DNA from: Ectocarpus siliculosus
Lineage: Eukaryota; Sar; Phaeophyceae; Ectocarpales; Ectocarpaceae
Length of the DNA stretch: 64,000 bases
NCBI GenBank assembly: GCA_000310025.1
Contig: FN649736.1
Coordinates: 4,709,430 to 4,773,429 of the forward strand
Direction of reading: 5' to 3'
Of the stretch, positions 10,401-18,260 are shown piece by piece; the first letter of the stretch is position 1, and each line of letters starts with the position of its first letter. The notes beneath the pieces are model-generated. The model saw nothing but the letters and a program-made list of their open reading frames with translations, was not told the origin of the DNA and did not search any database. The position numbers and the translations under genes are program-made.

Positions 10401-12360
10401 GCGCAAGACTTGCTGCTGCTGCCACTGGATGGTGGCAGCGGAGAGTTCATGAGGGAAGGCTCGCGCTCCACAATATTCGCATGGAGGTACGTCTTGACCT
10501 CCTGCCTGCAGACAGCCCGTCATGTCTCGCGACGTCTTTAGAGCCCGCGGAAGCTCTTGCTCAGGCCGACCATGCTACGTAGGCTAAAGGCGACCCCAAG
10601 CATGACGCTTGACCAAGAGCGCGACCTCATCGCCACGTTCTCGGAAAAGCTTCGTGGTCGGAATATCCCTCAGCTTCTGTAGCGTGGTAGGTCGGTGCAA
10701 GAGTGTACGGAGGCTCTACAGACGTTGGAAGACATGGCGTCCGCCACACGGCGCCTTTGAGAGCCTGCTCAAGCTCTTGCTCAGGCCGACCATGCTACGT
10801 AGGCTCACGGCAACCCCGAGCATGAAGCTTGACCAAGAGCGCGACCTCATCGCCACCCCCTCGGTCAAGCTTAATGGTCGGAATATCCCTCAGCGTTTGA
10901 AGCGTGGTATGCATAGGTCTTGAGCAAGACCTGCGGTAGGCTCTACAGAGACCTCGGGAGACAACTAAGTCCACTTTCGAGCCTGCCGAAGGTCTTGTTC
11001 AGGCCAACCACGCTAAAGACACTGACGGATCGGCCAGCTTCCGTGCCATGGTCGGCCTGAGCAAAACCTTCAGCAGGCTTGAAAGACAGACGTCGGTAGA
11101 CACGACTGGTTGTCTGCAGGGAGGAGGTCAAGACCTACCTCCGCGCGTTTCATGATGGGCGCGAACCTCTCTCCGCCGCCACCATCCAGTGGCAACAGCA
11201 GCAGGTCCTACACTCGGAAGCACCTCTGCGGTCTGGAACCGTTTTGTCTTCTGCTGGATCCCCGGCAGACATCATACGACGATGGGTGTTCGACCCACCA
11301 CTCTCCCGTCCGTTGTGGTGCAATCTACTGGAATAAAACGTTACAGGTTGCACCCAGCGCTGCTGTAGCCGCTATTCGATGGACGCAACCGTACCATAGC
11401 ACCGTGCACGTAGTTGCAGAGATTGTGCACAAAACTTGGGAGGGATTTGATAATCGGGTCGGAATTCTGAATAGAAAAGACCCAACATGCCATTGAGAGA
11501 GCTCAGCGACAACTGAACCATATACAGTGTCGCGAAGAGCTATAATATTAGGACACGAGATTCATTGGGAAATCCTTCCAACAAAGGAAAAACCAAAACA
11601 ACTGAGATGCAACCGTTGGCATCTACCCAGCGCTTCGGCCGAAGGTCCACCAAAATGGCCAGCCAAAAGTTGATGAGCTTCCGCTGGTTCTTTCTGGTAC
11701 ACCATTCCGAAGATACGGAAAGGGTCGTGTAAAACTAAGGCGTCCGTTTTTCCTTGCCAATCCACCGCCATCGATCGATTAAGCTGGTCCATTTCCCTCC
11801 TCCCCTACCCAGGGCAACACCTCCAACCTTGGCGACAATTTCGGACAACGTGGTTGTCCGTGTGCAACTCTTACTCTTCCGCGCACGCCCCAAACCTCTC
11901 TCATTCCTCCTCCCCCCCTCAGTGTTCCACACTGCAACACACACCTTCTGAACGTCCAGATCCTTAGCCGCAGCGTTGAGATCCAGCGTGCCCCCCGGGG
12001 CGGCCTGGATCAGGTCCACGAACCTCCTCGTCAGGAGCCCCAGAGAGCTGTCAAACCGAGTCAGCGCCCCCACGCAGTCCCCAGCCCCCGCCCCCCCCCC
12101 CGCGTGCGACCCTCCCCCCCCGCCTGCAGTGCCCGCGCCCGTTTGGCCCCTGGTCCTCAGCCCGATCTCTCGGCTTGGTCGCCCGGAGGCTGTAGTGGAG
12201 GAGGCGGACCGCGTGCTGCCGCTACTACCGCCGCCGCCTGCCCCGAGCATGCTTGCTGGTTTGGTTGCGGAGAACGAAGGCTGTCGCGACCAGAGCGCCG
12301 CGGCTACTGCCGATGATGATGATGATGCCGCTGCTGCTGAAGACAGCCGCTTCTTCTTCA
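4215..12360 (-). CDS. E2F: E2F family transcription factor (seven recognised exons)
   Basis: Exons on the minus strand: 12360-11945, 9874-9740, 8388-8308, 7587-7483, 7148-7050, 6651-6076, 4340-4215. After the first codon all junctions are phase 0 and have GT-AG signals. The product is about 512 residues plus an unknown N-terminus. In order it shows an Ala/Ser/Gly-rich leader, the E2F winged-helix domain split by an intron, a coiled coil, the marked box, a long Ala/Gln/Gly-rich linker and an acidic C-terminal Rb-binding motif. E2F proteins pair with DP and activate S-phase genes until Rb binds their C-terminus. The single DNA-binding domain plus coiled coil, marked box and Rb motif make it a canonical E2F rather than an E2F7/8- or DEL-type repressor. 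Exon 1 starts after a good acceptor with TG, so a 5' exon must supply the first base; if that base is A, the ATG is split by the intron. The intron at 8389-9739 is disturbed by an assembly artefact. Confidence 0.92.
5153..5292. repeat. Imperfect tandem duplication of about 70 bp
   Basis: Two head-to-tail copies share blocks such as ATGAGGGTGA, GACAAACAAG and ACTAC/CTACG-CGCCATC. They start near 5153 and 5223 and lie in the last intron of the E2F gene. The copies have diverged by substitutions and a short indel. Confidence 0.7.
5857..5906. repeat. 25-bp direct repeat, two copies
   Basis: Adjacent copies at 5857-5881 and 5882-5906 share GCGCCTTGCAGGCAAC and differ at very few bases. They lie in the last E2F intron. 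Confidence 0.85.
6076..6651 (-). CDS. E2F: E2F exon 6: low-complexity linker
   Basis: This 192-codon exon starts [20 protein letters not shown] after an acceptor TTGGAAG and ends at a CAG|GTAATC donor. It encodes an acidic start, a Gly run, a Gln/Arg/Lys-rich stretch and a tract of 11 or more alanines from GCN repeats. The G/C runs near 6120 and 6300 could hide small length errors in the read, but the frame holds as given. The tract joins the marked box to the Rb-binding exon. Confidence 0.8.
6632..6841. repeat. Partial duplication around the exon 6 acceptor
   Basis: A stretch of about 29 bp containing TTCGTTCGTCAACCTTC, which covers the exon 6 splice acceptor, occurs at 6632-6660 and again at 6742-6770. 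A second pair, CTGCGAYRCARCYRTCGACGG, lies near 6719-6740 and 6811-6833. Together they look like an old local tandem duplication that left a spare acceptor-like sequence in the intron. Confidence 0.65.
7050..7587 (-). CDS. E2F: E2F exons 4 and 5: marked box
   Basis: Exon 4 (7587-7483) encodes [20 protein letters not shown] and then APAGTTLE. Exon 5 (7148-7050) encodes [20 protein letters not shown] followed by [13 protein letters not shown]. Joined, they read DIR...[14 protein letters not shown]...[18 protein letters not shown], the conserved marked box used for heterodimerisation with DP. The intron between them (7149-7482) holds a TGA/ATG trinucleotide run near the donor. Confidence 0.93.
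7443..7475. repeat. Trinucleotide microsatellite (ATG)n
   Basis: About eleven tandem ATG units lie just inside the donor of the E2F intron between exons 4 and 5. Confidence 0.95.
8120..8192. repeat. Degenerate (CTGT)n / (CTCTGT)n pyrimidine-rich microsatellite
   Basis: Tandem TCTG and CTCTGT units in an otherwise CT-rich part of the E2F intron between exons 3 and 4. On the gene's own strand this is a purine-rich run. Confidence 0.9.
8308..8388 (-). CDS. E2F: E2F exon 3: coiled-coil dimerisation segment
   Basis: The exon is 27 codons with acceptor GTGTGCAG and donor CTG|GTGAGA. It encodes [20 protein letters not shown] followed by KGQLKKL. Leucine/isoleucine/valine spacing at a and d positions and the E-x-x-R-x-D-x-L-I pattern match the E2F coiled coil between the DNA-binding domain and the marked box. 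Confidence 0.92.
8451..8663. mobile_element. MITE-like element, copy 1
   Basis: A 213-bp segment is bounded by inverted repeats of about 40 bp. The left end begins GTAGGTTGCATTAGATACGA, runs through CACCCCCTGG and ends near CATTTTCA; the right end is its imperfect complement. It has no coding capacity. A related copy lies at 12791-13010. No clear target-site duplication is visible. It sits in the E2F intron between exons 2 and 3. Confidence 0.82.
8811..9074. other. Left contig end, degrading into poor sequence
   Basis: From 8811 the sequence starts clean but collapses into long C, G and T runs after about 8930. It is the same locus as 9544-9739: both contain GGGCCGAC, then a TCGT-CCGCC block, then CCGACTACGGCA and a C-run. 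These are two overlapping contig ends that were not merged. Confidence 0.85.
9075..9174. other. Assembly gap of 100 N
   Basis: Exactly 100 undetermined bases, a conventional placeholder length. The true gap is probably negative in size, because the flanks duplicate each other. Confidence 0.98.
9175..9540 (+). other. Cloning-vector contamination (f1 origin, lacZ-alpha, M13/T7 site, polylinker)
   Basis: Despite many base errors, the order of landmarks is that of a pUC/pCR-type plasmid. 9175-9304 resembles the f1 origin (AAAGGAGCGGGCGC-AGGGCGCT, AACCACCAC). 9311-9430 resembles lacZ-alpha (ATTC-CCATTCAGG, GGGAA-GGC, TTCG-TATTAC-CCAGC). 9427-9472 resembles the M13 forward site (GGTTTTCCCAG-CACGACGTT). 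9471-9492 resembles a T7 promoter. A polylinker with CTCGAG follows. This is vector read into the assembly next to the gap and not algal DNA. Confidence 0.93.
9740..9874 (-). CDS. E2F: E2F exon 2: second half of the DNA-binding domain
   Basis: The exon is 45 codons, with acceptor CTACTAG and donor CAA|GTGAGA. It encodes [20 protein letters not shown] followed by [10 protein letters not shown] and an acidic tail. [13 protein letters not shown] is the DNA-contacting recognition helix motif of E2F proteins, with the two arginines that read the GGCGC core. Confidence 0.96.
10340..11275. mobile_element. Foldback-type inverted repeat with internal direct repeats
   Basis: The left arm (about 10340-10575) is the imperfect reverse complement of the right arm (about 11045-11275). 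Both contain CATGGTCGGCCTGAGCAA, CTGTCTGCAGG-AGGAGG, CCACCATCCAGTGGCA and TTTGTCTTCTGCTGG in arm orientation. Between and inside them are direct repeats: GCTCTTGCTCAGGCCGACCA occurs near 10551 and 10771, and TGGTCGGAATATCCCTCAGC recurs. No intact protein is visible. It lies wholly inside the E2F intron that splits the DNA-binding domain and is probably a decayed non-autonomous DNA transposon. Confidence 0.75.
11945..12360 (-). CDS. E2F: E2F first recognised coding exon: N-terminal leader and first half of the DNA-binding domain
   Basis: The exon has acceptor CTGCTGCGCTCAG and donor AAG|GTGTGT. It starts with TG, then codes KKKRLSS and a Ser/Ala-rich and Gly-rich leader. The domain part reads [20 protein letters not shown], then [19 protein letters not shown], which continues straight into RRIYDITN of exon 2. 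The Lys-rich start could be a nuclear localisation signal. No in-frame ATG exists before the next upstream stop, so the initiating base or bases come from an unseen exon. The Ser, Ala and Gly runs are made of simple codon repeats. Confidence 0.88.
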
Positions 12361-12790
12361 CTGAGCGCAGCAGAAGAGAGGTACGGGAAGGGGCGACGGA
12401 TAGGGGATCAATTATGTATCGTTCTCGAAAAAGATGGGGAGGGGGGTCGTGTCAAGCTCGACAGAAACAACGACTTGGACCGGGGTTAACTCCTATCATA
12501 GGTTTTCTCGAATGCCGCAGGTTCGGAGAATACAAACTTGCAACAGCGATTTAGTTACACGGAAAGAGAGCATTGTTATTTTTTTTGTGGCAAGAGACAT
12601 AGGCAAGCAAAGTCCAACACACAAAACGTGTTGGGGCACCATGCCTCAAGAGCTATACTGTTACGCATACACAATGGCTGAAGACAAGGAAGGCCAGGTG
12701 GTGCGATTGTCCCCCCGCCCCCCTCGTTCCACCCCCCCCCCCCTCCATCCCCCCTGTCACAACACATTTCATGGATCGAGAAATATCGAA
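12361..12790. other. Upstream flank or first intron of E2F; no exon recognised
   Basis: The E2F 5' exon should lie in or beyond this stretch, but I cannot pick it out. There is a C-rich tract near 12709-12760. Confidence 0.5.
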
Positions 12791-13010
12791 GTAGGTTGTA
12801 CTTCGGAAGTATAAGATACTACCCCCCCTGGACCGATTTTCAAAGCTTCATTTCTCTGGGACAAAAACAGCGACGGTGCCGAAAATGTCGGAGTTGGAAC
12901 AGTCTTTTTCGAGAGCCTTCCAAAAATGGATCATTTGGTTCTGGCACCGCCGTGGAGTCATCGAGCTTCGAAAATCGGCCACAGGGGGTGTGGTATATAG
13001 TGCAACCTAC
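12791..13010. mobile_element. MITE-like element, copy 2
   Basis: A 220-bp segment has inverted ends related to copy 1: the left begins GTAGGTTGTACTTCGGAAGT and reaches CCCCCCTGGACCGATTTTCA; the right reads GAAAATCGGCCACAGGGGGT through to GCAACCTAC. The central part also shares short blocks with 8451-8663. It lies upstream of the E2F coding exons. Confidence 0.82.
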
Positions 13011-15510
13011 CGCATTCACAAGACGCACACACACCGAGAATGCCACCTACAAAAGGATCGACTTGGAGGAAAAGCAAGTACATGTCGTGTGTTGTGGTTT
13101 TCGTTTACGTCGAAAACAAGAGAGAAGATGGAGACTACCGCTGAGCAGCCTTCTCCTCAGTGGAGAAAAAGCGCAACTCGAAAAACGTTCGACCGGCGTG
13201 GCAACGTAGGTAGGGAGGCTTGGGGCACGACTTTGACGACAAAATTTTATGCCGTATGGGAGAGAGGGAATGAAAACGAAGCGTTCACTGGCCGAGAGGA
13301 AAGAGTAGACCCTACACCAGTCCTACGAGTCTATTTACTCTTCTCTCATGTTGAGCAACGCTTAAATCTTTTCGTGACTGGGATGGTTTGACTCTTTTTT
13401 TTTCCTTCCCACAATTTTCCTCCAAGATCTTACACGACACGCGTGTATACACACACAAATCACGGAGGCAAGGGCGGTACAGCAGTGAGGTTGAGTCCAT
13501 ATGTGGGGCTCACAGGAAAGGGGGCACCCGCGTATCTACGTACGGGTGACCAACAGGAGTAGTACGAGGAGAGTGAAAGATTACAGTAGCAGTGTGCTGG
13601 CACGCGCATGCCTCTCTCTGATAACAACCGTCCGCATAGAGGATGTACCTGTGCAAGCAATAGCAATATACCTACCTGTTGGCACAAGGGCCTCCTCATC
13701 CCTGGACAGAGGATGCGGCAAGCGCACTACTAGCAGCGCTAGATGCGAAAACGTCGAAATGTGGCCGCTGTTCAGGGCAGGTCGCTAAACCGATAATAAT
13801 AATATAGTCTAGCATAGCAGTACTTCTACCGAGGCGCGGCGGTGCCACGCGATTTTGTGGTCGCTAAACAGGGGGTCACTAAACTGAGACCCCCACGTTG
13901 TATACGCTGTATCGGAACTTCAAACTGAATCGGACCTGTATGTAGTTACATGAAGTACCTGATCTCGTAGGGCTAAGAGAAGCGCGTACGTATCATGTTC
14001 GACTGCTACCGTAGTCATGTTGGGGCTAGCTGCTCAACCCGGTATTCGTTGCCCTCTGTGAGTGTCTACGTGTCTACTCTACCGAAGTGTCTCACTGCGT
14101 AACTTGGAGCTTCTCAGTCTCGTGTCAAATCTCTTCCAAGTTCCAAGACGCGACAAATTGTGCTTGTTCTGTCCAATATACTCTCTCAAGCGGGACGGTT
14201 GTATTAGGTGTACTTCAATGTTCTCGGCTGATGCCTTCGCCAGACGTGTCGAACTTCTCAAAACAATCCTTGTAGTGGGGTGGGATCTTAACGAGAGCAA
14301 GGGGCCATTTATCGTATGCATACTCGACGTTCGACGGGGGTGATATTAGGCGTCACATCGGTGATCCTTCCTGCAGATCTAGGCAACGACTTTATTTAGT
14401 CGCATGTGCCGCTCGACCCACGCGAAAATCCTCAGAACAGCACAGCTTGCTGAGACATGAAAGCATGAGAGCCCTTCGCAGCGAAAACTAAGTAAGCCGA
14501 ATGCATCATCTACTGCTGCTGTACCCACGATAGATCCCTTCGTGCCAGGTGTGTGAGTCCCTGTGGATATTGACATCGAGAAGCGTTCACGATTCCATGT
14601 ATGCTGCCCTCTCGAATCACGACTCGTTGTCCACACAGCACGCCGCGGCCACAAGGTGGATCGATGCAAATGACGTCTGGAGCCACACAAAATCCACACT
14701 AAAGCATGGGGGGTAGGGTGTGTGCCAAGCAACGGATGGTACGCCTTTGAAAAGACGGAGGTTCCGTGAACGCACTCGAGTGAAGGAAGATTGAACCAAG
14801 GTCGTCAGCAGTGCTGCCCATGCGGATCGCTCTGCTCTTGCAAGACCCAACCGCAGCACGGACTCGGCAAATTCACTTGTTGACACCAAGAGGACACACC
14901 CTCAAAACGCGGCGTTGTAAGGAAGGCGCTCGCTGAGAAGAGAAAGGTTGACGCGCTGGGGTATGTGTATCGTCGAGTCCTGCCTGCCGCTCCTTACTCT
15001 CCACGCGGCGGCGGCGGGGGCGGCGGCGGCCGGTAAAGAGGTGGAATCCGCCGCCTCCAGAAAGAGACAGCAGCCCGGCTGCACGCGGCGAAGAGAAGAG
15101 GGGCTGCCAAGCACGATCCATACACAAACACGCACACACCTGGTCTAGGTCCTCCGCCACCCACCCCCGCGCCTGCCCAGTGCGTTCCCGATTGGCTAAT
15201 CCTGTAGCCGGTTTCTCTCCCTCCGGGAGACCGGGCTGCTGTGGGTCTGTAACCCTGACCCGTAGCTGCCTCTTTCGCTCTCGACGTTTCGAAGCCTTTA
15301 CAAGTATAGCTGATGGTTTTGCAGGTTGAAGGTGCGGCTGTTCCTTATTCTTTCCCTCCTTCCCTCCCCAGCTTCTGATCGCCACTGCTCCCGGTGCACC
15401 CCCCCCTCCTTGGCCAAGGTTGATTGACACTGATTCTGGAAACCGCCGCAAGGCTGCTTCGTTGGGGCTGCTGTCACCTATGTACCCTTGTGTGGGTCAC
15501 TGGCTGTTGC
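13011..15510. promoter_or_regulatory. Divergent intergenic region between E2F and the giant C2/GAF gene
   Basis: Both flanking genes point away from here, so their promoters and 5' untranslated regions should lie in this stretch. Open frames on both strands (for example minus 14379-14732, 14873-15451) give no recognisable protein. I cannot name a core promoter or binding site from the bases alone. A GCG-repeat patch lies near 15005-15035. Confidence 0.4.
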
Positions 15511-15639
15511 TTCCAAAAACTACGCCCAAAAAGTTTGCCCGCACGCCGCCTACGCACGTTGAAGAAGATCGCGCAGCGATCCGCCGGACTCGGTGCTTTC
15601 GAGGGGACGTTCAGCGGAAAACCCAAAAGGATCGCGCAG
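15511..15639 (+). CDS. Candidate upstream exon of the giant gene
   Basis: The frame ends at a phase-0 donor, GCGCAG|GTGCTA. It codes a basic segment including LKKIAQRSAGLGAFEGTFSG and KPKRIAQ. It could splice to an acceptor GTTGGTCAG at 15882 and continue YNRTRIRRAKRLV in the frame of the next exon. No in-frame ATG is present, so yet another exon would lie upstream. The alternative is translation starting at the ATG at 15859, which is in the same frame. The left boundary is approximate. Confidence 0.4.
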
Positions 15640-15858
15640 GTGCTACTCCTTACCAGCTGCGCACAGGTGCGTGTGCGCACGGATCCCATCGTCAACCAGA
15701 GAGATAGGCGGGTTCGGGGCTCGCTGGATGGAGAAGAGACAACATGGGGGGGGTGGGGGGGGGTCGTGTGTGGCATACACACAATGCAATCCATCCACTG
15801 GCCAACGGCAGCAGGGCAGGTCCACCAGAGCGTCCCGGTGCCTTACTTGTGAATCGCA

Positions 15859-18260
15859 ATGGATGGGGCCGACGTTGGTCAGTACAACAGGACCAGGATC
15901 AGGCGCGCTAAGCGTCTGGTGGCGGATTTCTTCAGCAACCTCGATGCCTTGGCGAAAGAGGCCCCGAACGAAGCCGAACTGGTGCGAATGGATACGATCT
16001 TTCTAGCCGTGCAAGTAGGCCATGAGAGCACGCATGTACATCGTTCACTGACACGCGCGCACACGCGCCCTTGCGTGTCGAGTGGTACTGTTGTCACTGG
16101 CGTCATGTAAGGACGTCTCACAGCTGTATCGTACGCGAGTTTCGGGGGGGAATATATTCCTGCGAAAACTTTAATCTAACGGCGGTCAGACAGCAGTAGA
16201 TATAGTCTCGGTCCGACTACATACATACATACCAAGTACATACAAGTAAATAGTCTTCGTGTAGTCTACCGTGGATAGTACTAGTTCCTCGTAGACTGTA
16301 GAGCATAGGCAACTATGGTGGACTAATCGCAACTGTATACAACAACTGCAGCTTCTTGGCGACACAACAACCCATCTTCAATGTGTGATCGGAGACGAGG
16401 CCGTTAGCTTGGGCAAACAACCTGAGAATTGAGAACACACGCGGTATTTTCTGACCTCGTGTCGAGCCAACGCCGGCAAGACCACAACAGGTAATACTGG
16501 AACGCATACATGCATTGTGGTTTACCTTGAATAAATCACAACCTCGTTATTTCTGGAATAGACTACTGTATTGCAGTAGAATTTCTCGTCTTCCCGGATT
16601 CCTTCGACACATTGTCCAGTTGCATGGTCTACCCAGCTACCCAGCTGTTCTGTGTGATACAGAAATCGTGCTTGCGCAGCAGTCTCACTCTTCTTATTTT
16701 CGTTCAAACTGGGTAGGCTCGTTTGGAGCAGGAGCGCATTGCCGCCCTTGTTACAGGGCGGCGACAGCGAGAGGCAAAGCTGGTAGGGGAGTTCGACAGC
16801 GATGAGATCTATTACCCCGGCGACGAAGACGTGCTGTCCATGCGCCAGGCGCAGCGCGAATCTCGCCGTCGAATCAAGGCTCTCTGCGAAGGCCGGAAGC
16901 ACGCCGACTGCGTATCGCTCGTCACTGACGATCTCATCCGAGAGCTTCAAACCTATCTCACTAGGTGGGAACTTGTGTTTTGTTGAAGGCATTCCGTACA
17001 GCGCACGGTGTGGTGGCATACACAGCAGTGTACCGTATTTAAAATGCTTTTCCCGAGACCGGTACGGGCGTTTCCGCAAGTATGTCCGGGCTCCGTTTCT
17101 CTCCAAAGCTGGATGCCCCGTTGTCCTCTGCGAGCGAGTACCCGGCATGTACTGCTGCAAGCATGTGGTTCTTCCGAGCGGTGTACTTGTGACAAACTGA
17201 TTGTCCCGGCCAAACTTGCCCCTTGTGTGTGCTCACGTCAACACGTTAACCCAACCGTAGCTGCAGCATTTTTGTCGGCTTTTTGAAGCCTGGGCGGACT
17301 ATTGCGGAAGTCATGTGCCCATCATCGAGAGGCCAGCATGTCCAAGCCACCGTTCGAAGAGACGGAGACGTACAACGGCAAGACCCTGAAGCCAAACAAC
17401 AGGGTTTGACTGCTTCAATTGTGATGCAAAAACAACAGCAACAGCAGGTTGACAACGCTGATGTCACCTTTAAGGTTGGGGCGCTGGAGCAAGACGAAGA
17501 GCGTCCCTGGGAGCGTACGTCTACGGGTGACGGTCAACTACCCAACCCCGATACCGTTTTCAAGTGCGTCGACGTGGAGACAGCGGTTGTGGTCGGTTCG
17601 GCGGCAAACGAACGCGAGGAAAGGTTTGTGGGAGATGCGGGTGCCGCGAACGTGTCAACATCAACTGAGGCGGCAGTTGAGGAAATAGGAATAGAAGATA
17701 TTAACCCTAACAGTTGTGGGGCAGATCAAGACGAATGTGCTGCCTCAACCTCTTCCCTGCAAGAGGGAGATGCTAAGCGGGAACAAGCTTCGAAATCGAA
17801 GTCCTCCGTCGAAAGTTGTCCTTCTACTGACGATACAGGGTATGCAACGGGGGCTCAACGTACTGCATCAACGAACATCAAACATGATGCTGAGAGGTTG
17901 ACCGACGATAGCAAAGCAGAACTCGAGGAGCTCCAGACGAAGATTTCCCAAACAGGCGAAACGCAGCCGCTATCACCTCTACCTCCCGGCACAGCGGCGG
18001 CTTCTCGAAAACCTATTCCAGGTCCAGAATCTGAAGTTATCCGGCCGCAGGTCTGTGTACCTCTCGTAGGTGCTGGAGACAGTGGGTGCATAGGAATGGT
18101 GGGGGCGCAAGGGTTCACGACAGGGGCGTTGGTCGGTGATGATAGCTGGCAGGACTGGTTCATGCACCGGATGGAACCGCTAAACAGAGGCGAGAACCGA
18201 AACGTGAAAAGGCTGAAGCTCGTTCGGCCGAGAGGGCTGCTGGATATTGGAAAACTTGAG
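15859..18260 (+). CDS. Giant protein N-terminal region (residues about 1-465): charged helices and disordered linker
   Basis: The first two exons code charged, probably helical sequence (RIRRAKRLVADFFSNLDALA; then EQERIAALVTGRRQREAKLV). The third exon is a long acidic Ser/Thr/Glu/Gln-rich linker with a short Gln run (QKQQQQQ). No family recognised. The junction 16964/17267 joins LQTYLT to SIFVGFLKPGRT in phase 2. Confidence 0.65.

Noticed and set aside
14379..14889. Minus-strand open frames between E2F and the giant gene
   Set aside because: No conserved pattern, start or splice context; short enough to be chance in GC-rich DNA.
14873..15451. 192-codon minus-strand open frame
   Set aside because: Gly/Arg/Pro-rich with a GCG-repeat patch and no family signal; not placed in E2F because distance and frame gave no supported junction.
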